Counted from the first letter of the stretch, positions 7,961 through 16,711 are shown. The stretch is DNA of 36,691 bases from Anaerolineae bacterium (GCA_029907165.1 JARYMK010000008.1:1-36691); one strand, 5' to 3'. The notes: generated from the sequence alone by a model not told the origin. Translations and numbers: made by a program.

Positions 7961-9664
7961 CTACGGAAGCGTGATTTCCCAGAACCCCTTGCGCTGCCAC
8001 GCGGCATAGTGCCCGTCGTCGTCCAGCGCGCTGGCGTAGATGTATCGCCAGCCTGCGAAGGCGGGCTTGAACCGTAGCGCCCAGTTGGACACCAGCGTGT
8101 CAGCCGTGCCGACTGCCGTGCACGCGGCCACATCCACGATGACGCGGCCGTTCTCTATGGTGTTCGGCGAGCCCGGCGCGTAGCCGCCCAGCCAGGCCGT
8201 GTTCGCATCATTGCGCAGGAAGATCTTGTTCAGGTCGCGGTTGTACGCCAGATAGACCACGTTGCCGCTGACGCTGGGGGTTTGGCCCACCAGCAGGTAT
8301 GCGATCCTCAAGTTATCCAGGCCATCCGGGTCGCCGAACTGGGTGGTGAAGTGCGCCACCTCTCCTGCCGCGCTGGTGCCCGATGGCGGGTTCACCGCGC
8401 CGACGCACGGCGGGTGGCCGGTCGTCCCCACGCCCCACGCGCCGATGTTCTGCCAGCCGGAGTTCAGCCCGCTGTAGTCCACGCCCGCCACGTACAGGTT
8501 GTACGCATGGCCCGCGAAGGGAGCCTTGAACGTGATCTCCCAGCGCACCACCAATCGGCCATCCACCTCGGCGGCGGACGACTCGGCGACGTGGAGCGTG
8601 GCGCGGCCGGTGTTCAGGTCGCCGCCGGTGCCGGGCGCGCTGCCCACGATCCAGGCCGTGCCGGCGTCGTTGCGCAGGCTCATCTTGTTCACCTGGCGAT
8701 TGTAGGCCATGCCCACGCCGTTGGCATACGATGGCGCGGTATTGATGATGAAGTACACGAGTTTCAGGTCGGCGAAGCCGTCGGGGTCCTCCACGACCGT
8801 GATGAGTTCTACCTTTTCGCCCGGGTCGCTGCGCCCGCACCACACGTCAAACCCAGGCACTGCGGGCGCGCGGTTGGGGATGCGCGTGGCCGTGGGCGCG
8901 GGGGTACGGGTGGGCGTGGGCGTGCGCGTCGGCGTCTGCGTGGGCGTGGGCGACAGGGTCGGGCTGGGCGTGGCGGTCATGGCCGGGCCGCGGATGTCGG
9001 TGCACGTCCAGTCGTCGTCCACAGGCGTGTCGGGGTCGTCGGTCGGCTCGTCGGCCACGCACGGCCCGGAGGCACACCGCACGGACACCAAGCCCATGTT
9101 GCAAATGTGGTCTGGACCGACCTGCACGACGACGCGGAACCGCACCGTAATCACGCCGCCCGGGGCGATGTCACCCGCGACGATGATGGGAATCTCGCTC
9201 AAGACGGTGCCCGCCGGCGAGACATTCACGCTCCCCGCCACGAGCGTTGTCCCGGCCGGTATCTGATCGGTGAAGGTGAAGGCGGCGGTGGCGGCCAGGT
9301 TGGACTGGATGGCGACGACGTATTCCACGGTGTCGCCGGGGGAAACCTGCCCGTCATGCGCCAGGTCATCCACCAGCGTGTCCACCTTCCACACGCACAG
9401 CGGCTCGGCGCAGGCCGGGGGCCATGGCGTCGGGGTGGGCGTGTCCGTCGGTGTTGGCGAAGGCGTGTCCGAGGGGGTGGGCGTCAGGGTTGGCGTCGGG
9501 GTGTCGGCAGGGACGCCGGTTTCGGTGGGCGTCTCCGTGATGCCCGCGGCGACCGGGGGCGCGGCCTCCGTCTGGGTGCCCGGCGAGAGGGCCACGACCC
9601 CCAGGGCAACCAGGACCAGGGCCATCACGACAAAGGGCATCGCGCTGCCGCGTTCGCGCTCCAT
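7961..9664 (-). CDS. Secreted protein with DUF11-like domain, TP linkers and two novel tandem repeats
   Basis: 567 aa. ATG at 9664 has AGGAGG upstream. The N-terminus, ERGSAMPFVVMALVLVAL, looks like the export or anchor segment of Tad-type pseudopilin-like proteins. A TPTPT linker (about 45-85) precedes a DUF11/conserved-repeat-type beta domain (about 90-215, with VSPGDTVEYVV and FTDQIPAGTTLV). A second TP linker (about 240-265) is followed by two homologous units of about 115 residues, each with LRNDA, TAW, GR and W-x-FK-FAG motifs and an AYNR-x-NK core. I know no name for the duplicated unit. The protein is likely exposed at the cell surface. Conserved Cys pairs lie near the DUF11 ends. It is first in a cluster with the arrestin-like gene. 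Confidence 0.8.
   Translation of the reverse strand: MERERGSAMPFVVMALVLVALGVVALSPGTQTEAAPPVAAGITETPTETGVPADTPTPTLTPTPSDTPSPTPTDTPTPTPWPPACAEPLCVWKVDTLVDDLAHDGQVSPGDTVEYVVAIQSNLAATAAFTFTDQIPAGTTLVAGSVNVSPAGTVLSEIPIIVAGDIAPGGVITVRFRVVVQVGPDHICNMGLVSVRCASGPCVADEPTDDPDTPVDDDWTCTDIRGPAMTATPSPTLSPTPTQTPTRTPTPTRTPAPTATRIPNRAPAVPGFDVWCGRSDPGEKVELITVVEDPDGFADLKLVYFIINTAPSYANGVGMAYNRQVNKMSLRNDAGTAWIVGSAPGTGGDLNTGRATLHVAESSAAEVDGRLVVRWEITFKAPFAGHAYNLYVAGVDYSGLNSGWQNIGAWGVGTTGHPPCVGAVNPPSGTSAAGEVAHFTTQFGDPDGLDNLRIAYLLVGQTPSVSGNVVYLAYNRDLNKIFLRNDANTAWLGGYAPGSPNTIENGRVIVDVAACTAVGTADTLVSNWALRFKPAFAGWRYIYASALDDDGHYAAWQRKGFWEITLP
8881..8983. repeat. Simple repeat encoding the second TP linker
   Basis: Degenerate GTGGGC/GTCGGC hexamers on the plus strand encode alternating Thr-Pro on the minus strand. 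Similar tracts occur at 9424-9512 and 31240-31392. Confidence 0.7.
9424..9512. repeat. Simple repeat encoding the first TP linker
   Basis: GTGGGCGTG-type hexameric units encode Thr-Pro dipeptides in the secreted protein on the minus strand. Confidence 0.7.
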
Positions 9665-9728
9665 GGCACTCCTCCTTGTTCCTGTAACGCAAAACCCGAC
9701 CGGCGGGTTCGCATTCCGCGTTGAGGCT

Positions 9729-9757
9729 AGGATAGCACCTCCCGCGCCGGGCGTCAA
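9729..9757 (-). promoter_or_regulatory. Promoter of the secreted-protein operon
   Basis: On the minus strand TTGACG (9757-9752) and TATCCT (9734-9729) are spaced by 17 nt, 64 nt upstream of the ATG at 9664. Confidence 0.65.
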
Positions 9758-9835
9758 GGGCGTCGGCGTGCTGGGGGTGCACTTCCATTTTGGGGCGAGA
9801 ACGACCGAATGTCGTTAGGTTGTCGCGCAGAATCT

Positions 9836-9925
9836 ACCTCACCTATCCCCTCCCCGGCCCTCCCCTTTCCTCTCCGCCCGCGGAGAGGATAAGGGGAGGG
9901 TGTGGGAGGGGTTAGGTGAGGTCAA
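9836..9925. repeat. MITE-like palindromic element with ACCTCACCT ends
   Basis: It is a near-complete palindrome: ACCTCACCTATCCCCTCCC at the left, AGGTGAGGTCAA (9914-9925) at the right, and GGAGAGGATAAGGGGAGG complementing the inner left arm around CCGCCCGCGG. The end sequence TTGACCTCACCT recurs at 34764-34775, where it bounds another hairpin cluster. A related CT-rich palindrome lies at 24958-25017. Confidence 0.7.
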
Positions 9926-10076
9926 GCAGCCCCTTCGCTGTGCGTCGGGCGGCGAAAGTGGATTTCGTTGGTGGGGAGCGGCTCACGGCCCCGCTCCGAC
10001 ATGCCCATTGCAGCAGGCTTGCCTCCAAACTGAAATGCACCCGTCGTGCTGCCCAACCCGCCCGGCATGACAGAAA

Positions 10077-10115
10077 ACCGCAAAGCGCGACGCAGCCGTG
10101 CTGCGCCTTTGCGGT
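10077..10115. repeat. Hairpin upstream of the rhomboid promoter
   Basis: ACCGCAAAG (10077-10085) pairs with CTTTGCGGT (10107-10115), with GC-rich inner pairing ACGCAG/CTGCG. No T-run follows. It may be a small dispersed repeat. Confidence 0.5.
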
Positions 10116-10134
10116 CGCTGCAGCCCTCAACCGC

Positions 10135-10163
10135 TTGACTTGCAGGCGGGTGCGCGCTATGAT
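10135..10163 (+). promoter_or_regulatory. Promoter of the rhomboid/SDH protease operon
   Basis: TTGACT (10135-10140), a 17-nt spacer and TATGAT (10158-10163). The predicted start near 10170 leaves a leader of about 20 nt containing GGAGG. Confidence 0.75.
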
Positions 10164-10189
10164 GGGGCAACGCGAACGTAGGAGGCCGC

Positions 10190-10891
10190 ATGATACCGCT
10201 GAAAGACACCATTCGGGCGCGGGGGTTCTCCATCGTCAACTGGAGCCTCATCGCCGCCAACGTGGGCGTGTTCCTGGTGATGACCTGGCTCAGCCCGGCG
10301 CAGCAGGAGTCGCTCATCCGCGCGCTGGGCGTGGTCCCCGCCCGCCTGCTGGGCAGCCTGGGCCTGGGCCAGGCGCTCACGCTCCTCACGTCCCAGTTCC
10401 TGCACGGAGGCTGGTTCCACCTCATCAGCAACATGTGGGCGCTCTACATCTTCGGCGACAACGTGGAGGACTGCATGGGGAGCCGCCGCTACCTGGCGTT
10501 CTACCTGTTCGCGGGCGTGGTGGCAGGGCTGACGCAGGCGCTCCTCTCCCCCAATTCCGGCGTCCCGATGGTCGGGGCCAGCGGGGCCATCGCGGGGGTG
10601 CTGGGCGCGTACCTGGTGCTGTTCCCCCAGTCGCGGGTCATCACGCTGGTGCCCGTGTTCCTGTTCCCGTGGTTCGTGCAGATACCGGCGGTGCTGTACC
10701 TGTTCCTGTGGTTCGTGTCGCAACTGTTCAGCGGGCTGTTCGCGCTGGCCGCCGCCGGCGCGGTGGGCGTGTACGGCGGCGTGGCCTGGTGGGCCCACGT
10801 GGGCGGGTTCGTTACCGGGCTGGTGCTGGCCCGCGTGCTGGCGCGGCGCGGATACAACCGCTGCTATGCCGACGAAATCTATCCCTGGTAA
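10190..10891 (+). CDS. Rhomboid-family intramembrane serine protease
   Basis: 233 aa, six or seven membrane segments. The catalytic dyad is visible as S131 in GASGAI and H203 in WWAHVGGF. The HxxxN oxyanion motif is H77-LIS-N81 in the segment LHGGWFHLISNMWAL. Rhomboids cut membrane-spanning substrates within the bilayer. GGAGG precedes ATG by 4 nt. A 20-nt gap separates it from a second serine protease gene of the ClpP class, so the two are probably one operon and may act on membrane proteins in sequence. The substrate is unknown. Confidence 0.94.
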   Translation: MIPLKDTIRARGFSIVNWSLIAANVGVFLVMTWLSPAQQESLIRALGVVPARLLGSLGLGQALTLLTSQFLHGGWFHLISNMWALYIFGDNVEDCMGSRRYLAFYLFAGVVAGLTQALLSPNSGVPMVGASGAIAGVLGAYLVLFPQSRVITLVPVFLFPWFVQIPAVLYLFLWFVSQLFSGLFALAAAGAVGVYGGVAWWAHVGGFVTGLVLARVLARRGYNRCYADEIYPW

Positions 10892-10911
10892 ACCGCAAGG
10901 AGGTTATCGCC

Positions 10912-11757
10912 ATGTCGCTGTTTGACTTCTTCTGGATTTTCCTCATCATCTCGTCGCTCACCCCCTTGCTCAAGCAGAGGATGCTGGACGCGGCGCGGGT
11001 CCGCACCATGCGCAAACTGGAGATCAAGCGCAAGAGCCGCGTCATCGCCCTCATTCACCGGCAGGAGACGTTCTCGTTCCTGGGACTGCCCCTGGCGCGC
11101 TACATTGACGTGCACGACTCGGAGCAGATTCTGCGGGCCATCCACCTGACCGACCCCCAAGTGCCCATTGACCTCATCATCCACACGCCGGGCGGGCTGG
11201 TCCTGGCCGCCGAGCAAATCGCCTACGCCCTGTGCCGCCACAAGGGGCCGGTTACCGTGTTCGTGCCCCACTACGCCATGTCGGGCGGGACGATGATCGC
11301 GCTGGCTGCCGACCACATCGTGATGGACCCCAACGCCGTCCTGGGGCCGGTGGACCCCCAACTGGGGCAGTGGCCCGCCGCGTCCATCGTGAAGGCCGTG
11401 GAGCAGAAGGACGTGAACGAGGTGGACGACCAGACGCTCATCATGGCCGACATGGCGCGCAAGGCCCTGGCGCAGGTCAAGCGGACCGTGATGCAGATTC
11501 TCAGCGAGAACAACATGCCCGCCGACAAGGCCGAGGAACTGGCTACGGTGCTCACATCGGGCACGTGGACGCACGACTACCCCATCTCGGTGCGCGAGGC
11601 GCAGGAACTGGGCCTGCCGGTGAGCACCGACATGCCCGCCGAGGTGTACGAACTCATGAACCTATACCCGCAGGCCATGCAGCGGCGGCCGTCGGTGGAG
11701 TACATCCCGACGCCCTACGCGCCGCCCGCCCGGCCCGCCCGCAACGGCAAGGACTAG
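10912..11757 (+). CDS. SDH-family Clp-fold serine protease (membrane-anchored)
   Basis: 281 aa. A strong AAGGAGG lies 8 nt before ATG. An N-terminal hydrophobic segment (FDFFWIFLIISSLTPLL) is a likely membrane anchor, followed by a ClpP/crotonase-like core. IDLIIHTPGG (86-95) and the nucleophile motif AMSGGTMIAL with S124 match the SDH/SppA-like group, related to proteins found next to NfeD or stomatin-type partners. The lysine or histidine-aspartate partner residues are not certain from inspection. It is co-transcribed with the rhomboid gene. The C-terminus is Pro/Arg-rich and probably disordered. It converges on the beta-propeller gene with only 4 nt between stop codons and no visible terminator. 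Confidence 0.88.
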   Translation: MSLFDFFWIFLIISSLTPLLKQRMLDAARVRTMRKLEIKRKSRVIALIHRQETFSFLGLPLARYIDVHDSEQILRAIHLTDPQVPIDLIIHTPGGLVLAAEQIAYALCRHKGPVTVFVPHYAMSGGTMIALAADHIVMDPNAVLGPVDPQLGQWPAASIVKAVEQKDVNEVDDQTLIMADMARKALAQVKRTVMQILSENNMPADKAEELATVLTSGTWTHDYPISVREAQELGLPVSTDMPAEVYELMNLYPQAMQRRPSVEYIPTPYAPPARPARNGKD

Positions 11758-11761
11758 CGCA

Positions 11762-14380
11762 CTACCACGGTAAGGTCAGCGTGCAGTCCTGCGTCGCCTT
11801 GACCCAGTAGCCGAAGCCAGGCCGCATGGTCTTCAAGGTGTTGGCGAAGTCCGGCACCTGTGGGCTGTAACTGCGCCACGGGGCGTCGGGGGCCGAGGCG
11901 TCGTACTCAAACACGAGCGTGTACTTGCCGGCGATGGACGCCAGCGCGTCGGAGACGGACCGCGCGGCCCCCGCCGGATAGCCGATGAGGTTCCACCCCG
12001 TGTACAGCGGGATGCTGGTCGTCGTCGGCGTCTCGCCGTCAACCGTGAGCGTGCCCGCCTCCGTCATGTGCACCCACAGGCCCATGTTGCGCGAGATGTA
12101 CGTGAGGTCGCCGCCCAGGCCCGGCATGTACGACTTCCAGGGGTCGGCCGGGTCGCTGGCGTCCCAAGCATACACCAGGTCGTACTTCCCCGCGATGGAC
12201 GCCAGGACAACGTTCGGCGAGGTCCCGTTCAGCACGCGCGGGACGGAAATGAGGTTCCAGCCCTCGCGCAACTCCGCCGAGAACGGCGACGAGAAACTAT
12301 ACTGCCACACGCTGCCGCCCACCGCGCCCGCGAAGACGGTCGGGTTTGCCCCTGGCGAGATGCCCAGCGCCTGCACGTAGGTGTGGCCCAGGCCGTTGGT
12401 GAAGGCGCTCCACGTAGCCCCGCCGTCGGTGGAGCGGAACACGCCGCCGCTGTTGGAGCCGACGTACAGCGTGCGGTCGCTGGCGAACTCGGACGAGATG
12501 GCGATGGACGTGATGCGGCGCGTGCCGATGGTGTTGGTGAGTTGTACCCATGAGCCCCCGCCGTTGGTGGAGCGATACAGCCCGCCGTCGGTGCCCGCGA
12601 ACAGCGTCTGGTCCGTCGCGAAGGCGGGCGACAGCGCCACCACCCACACGCGCAGGTTGCCCAAGCCGCTGCTAGCGTTGGCCCAACTCCCCCCGCCGTT
12701 GGTGGATTTGTACACGCCGCCCTCCCACATGCCCGCGAACAGGGTCTGGTCGGCGGCGTAGTTGGGCGAGACCGCCAGGGAGTAGATGCCCTTCTTGGGC
12801 AGGCCGGTCAGCGCCCGCGCCCACGTGTTACCCCCATCGGTGGACTTGAACACGCCGGTTACGTAGGAGTCGGTGCAGGTGGGGAAGTCCTTGCACAGAG
12901 TGCCGGCGAACACGGTGCGGTCGCTGGCATAATTCGGTGAAATGCCCAGGGCACGGACATTTTTGTTTTCCAAGCCGGTCTCTGGGTTGCTCCACGAGAG
13001 TCCCCCGTCGGTGGTGCGAGCGATGCCGTTGCGACCGTTGCCCATGCCCATGTGGTTGCCCGCGAACAAGGTGCGGTCGGCGGCGAAGTTGGGCGAGATG
13101 GCCAGTGCGTAAGTATCCAGCAGGCTGAAGGTCTGCGCGTTGCGGTTGTGCCAGGTGAGGCCGCCGTCGGTGGACGCAAAGATGCCCGGCCCACCTGCGG
13201 CGCTGTACACCGTGCGGTCGGCGGCGAAGTTGGGCGACACGGCCAGCGCCGTCAGCCGCTGGGCCATCATCCCGCGCCGGACGATGCTCCACGTGGCCCC
13301 GCCGTCGGTGGACTTCAGGACGCCCGTGCCGAAGGTGCCGGCGAACACGGTGCGGTCGGTGGCGAAGGCGGGGGAGATAGCCATGGCCCACACGTCGGGG
13401 TTGATGCGATTGCCCTCGTCCAGGTAGTCTATGTTGAACTGGTACATGGTCCACGAGTCGCCACCGTTGGTGGACTTGAACCCTTGCCACGACGGGCAGC
13501 CGGTGAACAGCGTGCGGTCGCTGGCGAAGTTGGGCGAGATGACGATGGAGCCGACGTCTTGCTGCGGGGTGTGGCCGGTGTTGATGGCCGTCCACGACGC
13601 GCCGCCGTTGGTGGAACGCCAGATGCCCGCCCGGCCCGTGCCCAGGAACAGCGTCTGGTCCGTGGCATACGCGGGCGAGAAGGCCACGGTGCGCATGTCC
13701 GACAGCGCCGTGGACGACAGGCCGGTGCTGATGGCCATCCATGTGTTGCCGCGGTTGGTGCTCTTGTACACGCCCGCCGACGTGAGGGCGACGAGCGTGT
13801 TGTCGGTGGCGAAGGCCGGGGAGACCGCTACCGCGCCCACGCTGACCGAGCCGATGTTCGCGCGGATGTCCGTCCACGTGGCCCCGCCGTCGGTGGAGCG
13901 GTACAGGGCGTCGGTGTTGCCGCGGCTCACGAACAGCGTGCGGTCCGCGGCGAAGGCGGGTGAGAAGGCGATGGCGCGAATCTCGCCCGTGTTGAGCGGG
14001 CTGGGCATCTGCGCCCACGATGCGCCGCCGTCGGTGGAGCGGAACAGGCCGGAGTAGTTGGTCCCGGCCATGATGAGGTTGTCGCTGGGGAACGCGGGCG
14101 AAATCCCCAGCACGTACACGGTCAGGTTGGTGAGGCCGTTGCTGACCGCAGCCCACGACGTGCCGCCGTCGGTGGTCTTGAACACGCCGCCGCCGTTGGT
14201 GCCGGCGAGGAGCGTCCCATCCACGGCGAAGTTGGGCGAGATCGCGAGCGCATCCACCGCGCCGCCTTCCGGCCCGCCGCGCGTCCAGATTCTGTCGCCG
14301 GCGCGCGCGGGCGCAGACCAGCCCGCGACGAGGGCCAGGCAGACGGCGACCGCCAGCGCCTTTCGGATTGTGTCCAACAT
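11762..14380 (-). CDS. Large secreted Asp-box (BNR-type) beta-propeller protein
   Basis: 872 aa. ATG at 14380 has GGGAGGG upstream, and a signal peptide ends near PARAGD. I count 14 repeats, each with a strand such as ISPNFASDRTLFAG followed by GGVFKSTDGGxSW, the Asp-box hallmark; two seven-bladed propellers, as in sortilin or exo-glucanase-like folds, would fit. The C-terminal about 170 residues hold two copies of another module (GWNLIS or GWNLIG, ASIAGKY, DASxPxxPW, GxGxWV). There are no catalytic residues that I can name. Related proteins are surface or secreted, and bind or cleave glycans, or act in photosystem and cell-surface assembly. It has its own promoter at 14444-14472. Confidence 0.9.
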   Translation of the reverse strand: MLDTIRKALAVAVCLALVAGWSAPARAGDRIWTRGGPEGGAVDALAISPNFAVDGTLLAGTNGGGVFKTTDGGTSWAAVSNGLTNLTVYVLGISPAFPSDNLIMAGTNYSGLFRSTDGGASWAQMPSPLNTGEIRAIAFSPAFAADRTLFVSRGNTDALYRSTDGGATWTDIRANIGSVSVGAVAVSPAFATDNTLVALTSAGVYKSTNRGNTWMAISTGLSSTALSDMRTVAFSPAYATDQTLFLGTGRAGIWRSTNGGASWTAINTGHTPQQDVGSIVISPNFASDRTLFTGCPSWQGFKSTNGGDSWTMYQFNIDYLDEGNRINPDVWAMAISPAFATDRTVFAGTFGTGVLKSTDGGATWSIVRRGMMAQRLTALAVSPNFAADRTVYSAAGGPGIFASTDGGLTWHNRNAQTFSLLDTYALAISPNFAADRTLFAGNHMGMGNGRNGIARTTDGGLSWSNPETGLENKNVRALGISPNYASDRTVFAGTLCKDFPTCTDSYVTGVFKSTDGGNTWARALTGLPKKGIYSLAVSPNYAADQTLFAGMWEGGVYKSTNGGGSWANASSGLGNLRVWVVALSPAFATDQTLFAGTDGGLYRSTNGGGSWVQLTNTIGTRRITSIAISSEFASDRTLYVGSNSGGVFRSTDGGATWSAFTNGLGHTYVQALGISPGANPTVFAGAVGGSVWQYSFSSPFSAELREGWNLISVPRVLNGTSPNVVLASIAGKYDLVYAWDASDPADPWKSYMPGLGGDLTYISRNMGLWVHMTEAGTLTVDGETPTTTSIPLYTGWNLIGYPAGAARSVSDALASIAGKYTLVFEYDASAPDAPWRSYSPQVPDFANTLKTMRPGFGYWVKATQDCTLTLPW

Positions 14381-14443
14381 GGCAACCCTCCCTTTTCCCC
14401 AGGGCGCAAGTTGTGTGCCAGGCAGGGCATATGCGCCTACTTC

Positions 14444-14472
14444 ATTCTAGAGCGCACCGAGCGGGGGTGCAA
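14444..14472 (-). promoter_or_regulatory. Promoter of the beta-propeller gene
   Basis: On the minus strand TTGCAC (14472-14467) and TAGAAT (14449-14444) are separated by 17 nt, 63 nt before the ATG. Confidence 0.6.
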
Positions 14473-14532
14473 TAGGAAAACGGTATGATAGAACGATGGG
14501 GTACGGTATCGGGAGGAAGGTGAAGGTAACGG

Positions 14533-15699
14533 TCAACGTGAGCGGAGCCGGTTCGTGGGTACGGTCACATTCTCCTGGAACAGGACCTCAAACTCAACGG
14601 CACCCGTAAATAGATCGCCCTGAAGTGCTCGCAGCCTGCGTTCAGCCACTGCGATGGCGTGCTCCGACTGGTCTACGCCGATCCACCTTCGGCCTAACTG
14701 CTGGGCAGCCACCAACGTGGTGCCCGATCCACAGAAGCAGTCTAGTACCAAGTCCCCAGGGTTGGAAGAGGCTCCTATGATAAACTTCAGCAAGTCCAGG
14801 TTCTTCTCCGTAGGGTAGCAAGGATACTGCGGGTCTTTGAACTCCCATACGTCTTGCGCCTTCTTGCCCACCTGTTCATCGGCGAAAATCTTCTTCCGAG
14901 GAACTCCGGTGGCAGACCATTCAATGAGGCCCTGCCTGTCCAGTTCTTCCAGAACCTCCGGTGGGCTTCGCCAGTGCCGGCCTTTGGGCGGCATCAGCCC
15001 TCGCCAGGGTTGCCCTGTCTTGCCGTTCTGAGTCTCCCCAGGCGCATGAAGCGGAACGGTTGTGTACCTTCGGCCGCTCTTGTCCACTTTCTTGAAAAGC
15101 CTCTCCACATCCTCAGCCAGGAGGGGCATTCGTGGCTCGTTCCAGGTTGGCGAATCCGTCTTGGAATAGAAGAGGATCAAGTCTTTGATGTTGCCGTAAG
15201 CCTGTCGCCGGAAGTTCTTGGGGTTGCACTTGATTCGGGCAATGTCGTTTCGGAAGTTTTCTCGCCCGAACACCTCGTCCATGATGATCTTCACATAGTG
15301 GCCGATCTTGTAATCAATGTGCAGGTAGATGGATGCCCTGTCGGACATCAGTTCCCGCAGGAAGATGAGCCGCTCGCGCAAGAACTCCAGGTACTCGGCC
15401 CCGACCAGGGTATCGCTGTAGGCGACCTCGTCATCGTGGGCCATGCTCACGGTATTCGCCCGGTCGCTCCCGATACGGTACTCCACATTCGTGGAGAAGG
15501 GCGGGTCTATATATACCAAATCCACCCGCCCGGCCAGGTGGTAGTCCTCAAGCAAACAGCGCAGCACAGCAAGGTTCTCGCCGAGTATCAACTTGTTGGG
15601 GCTGGCGCTTGGCGAGCGGGGGCAGAGCACGGCCTTCTCCGCGCGGGCCAGAATCTCCTGTTCCGTTCGTTTTCCTGGATACACGAGAATCATCTTCAC
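14533..15699 (-). CDS. Type II DNA methyltransferase (beta-class, DPPF)
   Basis: 388 aa from a GTG at 15699 that overlaps the nuclease stop codon (GTGA); ATG at 15693 is the alternative. The catalytic motif IV, YIDPPF, is at 63-68 and the AdoMet-binding motif I, DCFCGSGTT, is at 320-328. The order IV before I places it in the beta group, usually N6-adenine with DPPF/Y, less often N4-cytosine. It modifies host DNA at the site cut by its partner nuclease. Base composition here looks less GC-rich than the neighbours, and the pair has no operon link to other genes, as for a transferred R-M unit. The recognition site cannot be read from the sequence. Confidence 0.9.
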   Translation of the reverse strand: MKMILVYPGKRTEQEILARAEKAVLCPRSPSASPNKLILGENLAVLRCLLEDYHLAGRVDLVYIDPPFSTNVEYRIGSDRANTVSMAHDDEVAYSDTLVGAEYLEFLRERLIFLRELMSDRASIYLHIDYKIGHYVKIIMDEVFGRENFRNDIARIKCNPKNFRRQAYGNIKDLILFYSKTDSPTWNEPRMPLLAEDVERLFKKVDKSGRRYTTVPLHAPGETQNGKTGQPWRGLMPPKGRHWRSPPEVLEELDRQGLIEWSATGVPRKKIFADEQVGKKAQDVWEFKDPQYPCYPTEKNLDLLKFIIGASSNPGDLVLDCFCGSGTTLVAAQQLGRRWIGVDQSEHAIAVAERRLRALQGDLFTGAVEFEVLFQENVTVPTNRLRSR

Positions 15700-16479
15700 A
15701 CCGAGTACAAGAACTCTCTGAGCACGAGCGCACTCACGATGCTATGCTCACTCAGCGTCGTCGTGATCTGGCGGTACATCTTGCTCCTGCCCTTGATGTA
15801 CAGTACGCCGTCCAGGATAGCCACAGGGGTCGCATTGAGGCCTCGGTGGGTGAGCAGCGCGACCGCATCGTTGAATTGCGCGTTCTGATGTCCCCCGAAG
15901 TCGGTCAGGAACTTCGCTTCGCCAATGATGTACCTGCCATTGAAGCGAGCGACCAGATCCAGACCCTTGTCCAGAGTGTAGCCCAGGTGCTCTGTGGCGA
16001 ACGCCTTCAGTTCGGCTTCGCTCGCGTCCAGCACTGCGTTCCCGTTTGAGTTCACGAACTGCGCCAAGGGCACAGGTTTCACACCGAGACACCCTTTGCG
16101 CAGCCAGCGCCGAAAGAGCGGGCCGATTTGCCTGTTGGTTTCTTTCGGCTCTGAACATTGTCGGTAGATTTGCCCCAGGCCCATTTCGTACAAGCGCCCG
16201 CATAGTCGCGCGACGGTCGCTGGGTTGCGGTCAATGGCAGACTCATCGCGCCTCAGGTATGCGACGTATGAGTCCTTGATGGGGAACAGGTCCAACCTGA
16301 GCAAACTCCTGATAAGCCTCTGGTTGTCTCTCTGCGCAAAGGCTGCTTCAACCTCGGCCCAGATAGCCCCGTCAATTTGCCGCAGGCCTTCAGGGATAGT
16401 TGGGTACACCTGGAAAAAGGTCGTCCAGGTAACTCCGCTGATTCGCGTACTCTATGCTTTGTTCGAGCCAATAGTTCAT
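15696..16479 (-). pseudogene. Type II restriction endonuclease gene with an N-terminal frameshift
   Basis: The frame from GTG 16409 gives 237 aa with a PD-(D/E)XK centre: D151, then E164-A-K166 in RYIIGEAKFL, followed by TDFGGHQNAQFNDA. No ribosome site lies before that GTG. In another frame, ATG at 16479 begins MNYWLEQSIEYANQRSYLDD and stops at 16392-16390, after passing into the same DNA. Skipping one base at the T5 run (plus-strand A16414-16418) joins SYLDDLF to QVYPTIPEGL and gives about 260 aa. So the gene is either inactive or carries an assembly error; a shortened product from GTG 16409 is possible. It overlaps the methyltransferase start by 4 nt, as R-M pairs often do. The similarity to Tsp45I-like enzymes is only an impression. 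Confidence 0.75.
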
Positions 16480-16613
16480 GACCCTGCCCCCAAATCTCGC
16501 GGCTCGCATCCAGCGCCCAGACAATGTTACTATGGGTGGCAGACTTTGTCCAATCGTCAATATGCCGCCCGATCAAGGGCACGCAGTGAATCGGGGGAGT
16601 TCTGGGCCTTGGT

Positions 16614-16641
16614 TTTACACCGTACGATATATGGCTACAAT
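16614..16641 (+). promoter_or_regulatory. Promoter of the DUF4870-like gene
   Basis: TTTACA (16614-16619) and TACAAT (16636-16641) are spaced by 16 nt. The start codon is 70 nt further on, with GGAGG about 10 nt before it. Confidence 0.55.
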
Positions 16642-16711
16642 AGGAATTAGGTCTCGCCATGCCGAACCCTTTCCGTCGGGGCGGCATCCAACAAGCAGGA
16701 GGTGAACTGCT

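Noticed and set aside
9916-10189. N-terminal extension of the rhomboid reading or a separate gene
   Set aside because: The stretch holds a repeat, a hairpin and a strong promoter directly before the rhomboid ATG.
14480-14532. 11-bp repeat operator downstream of the methyltransferase
   Set aside because: TTGACC, TTACC and TTCACC strings are present on the minus strand, but their spacing is 7-9 bp and no -10 box is in phase.
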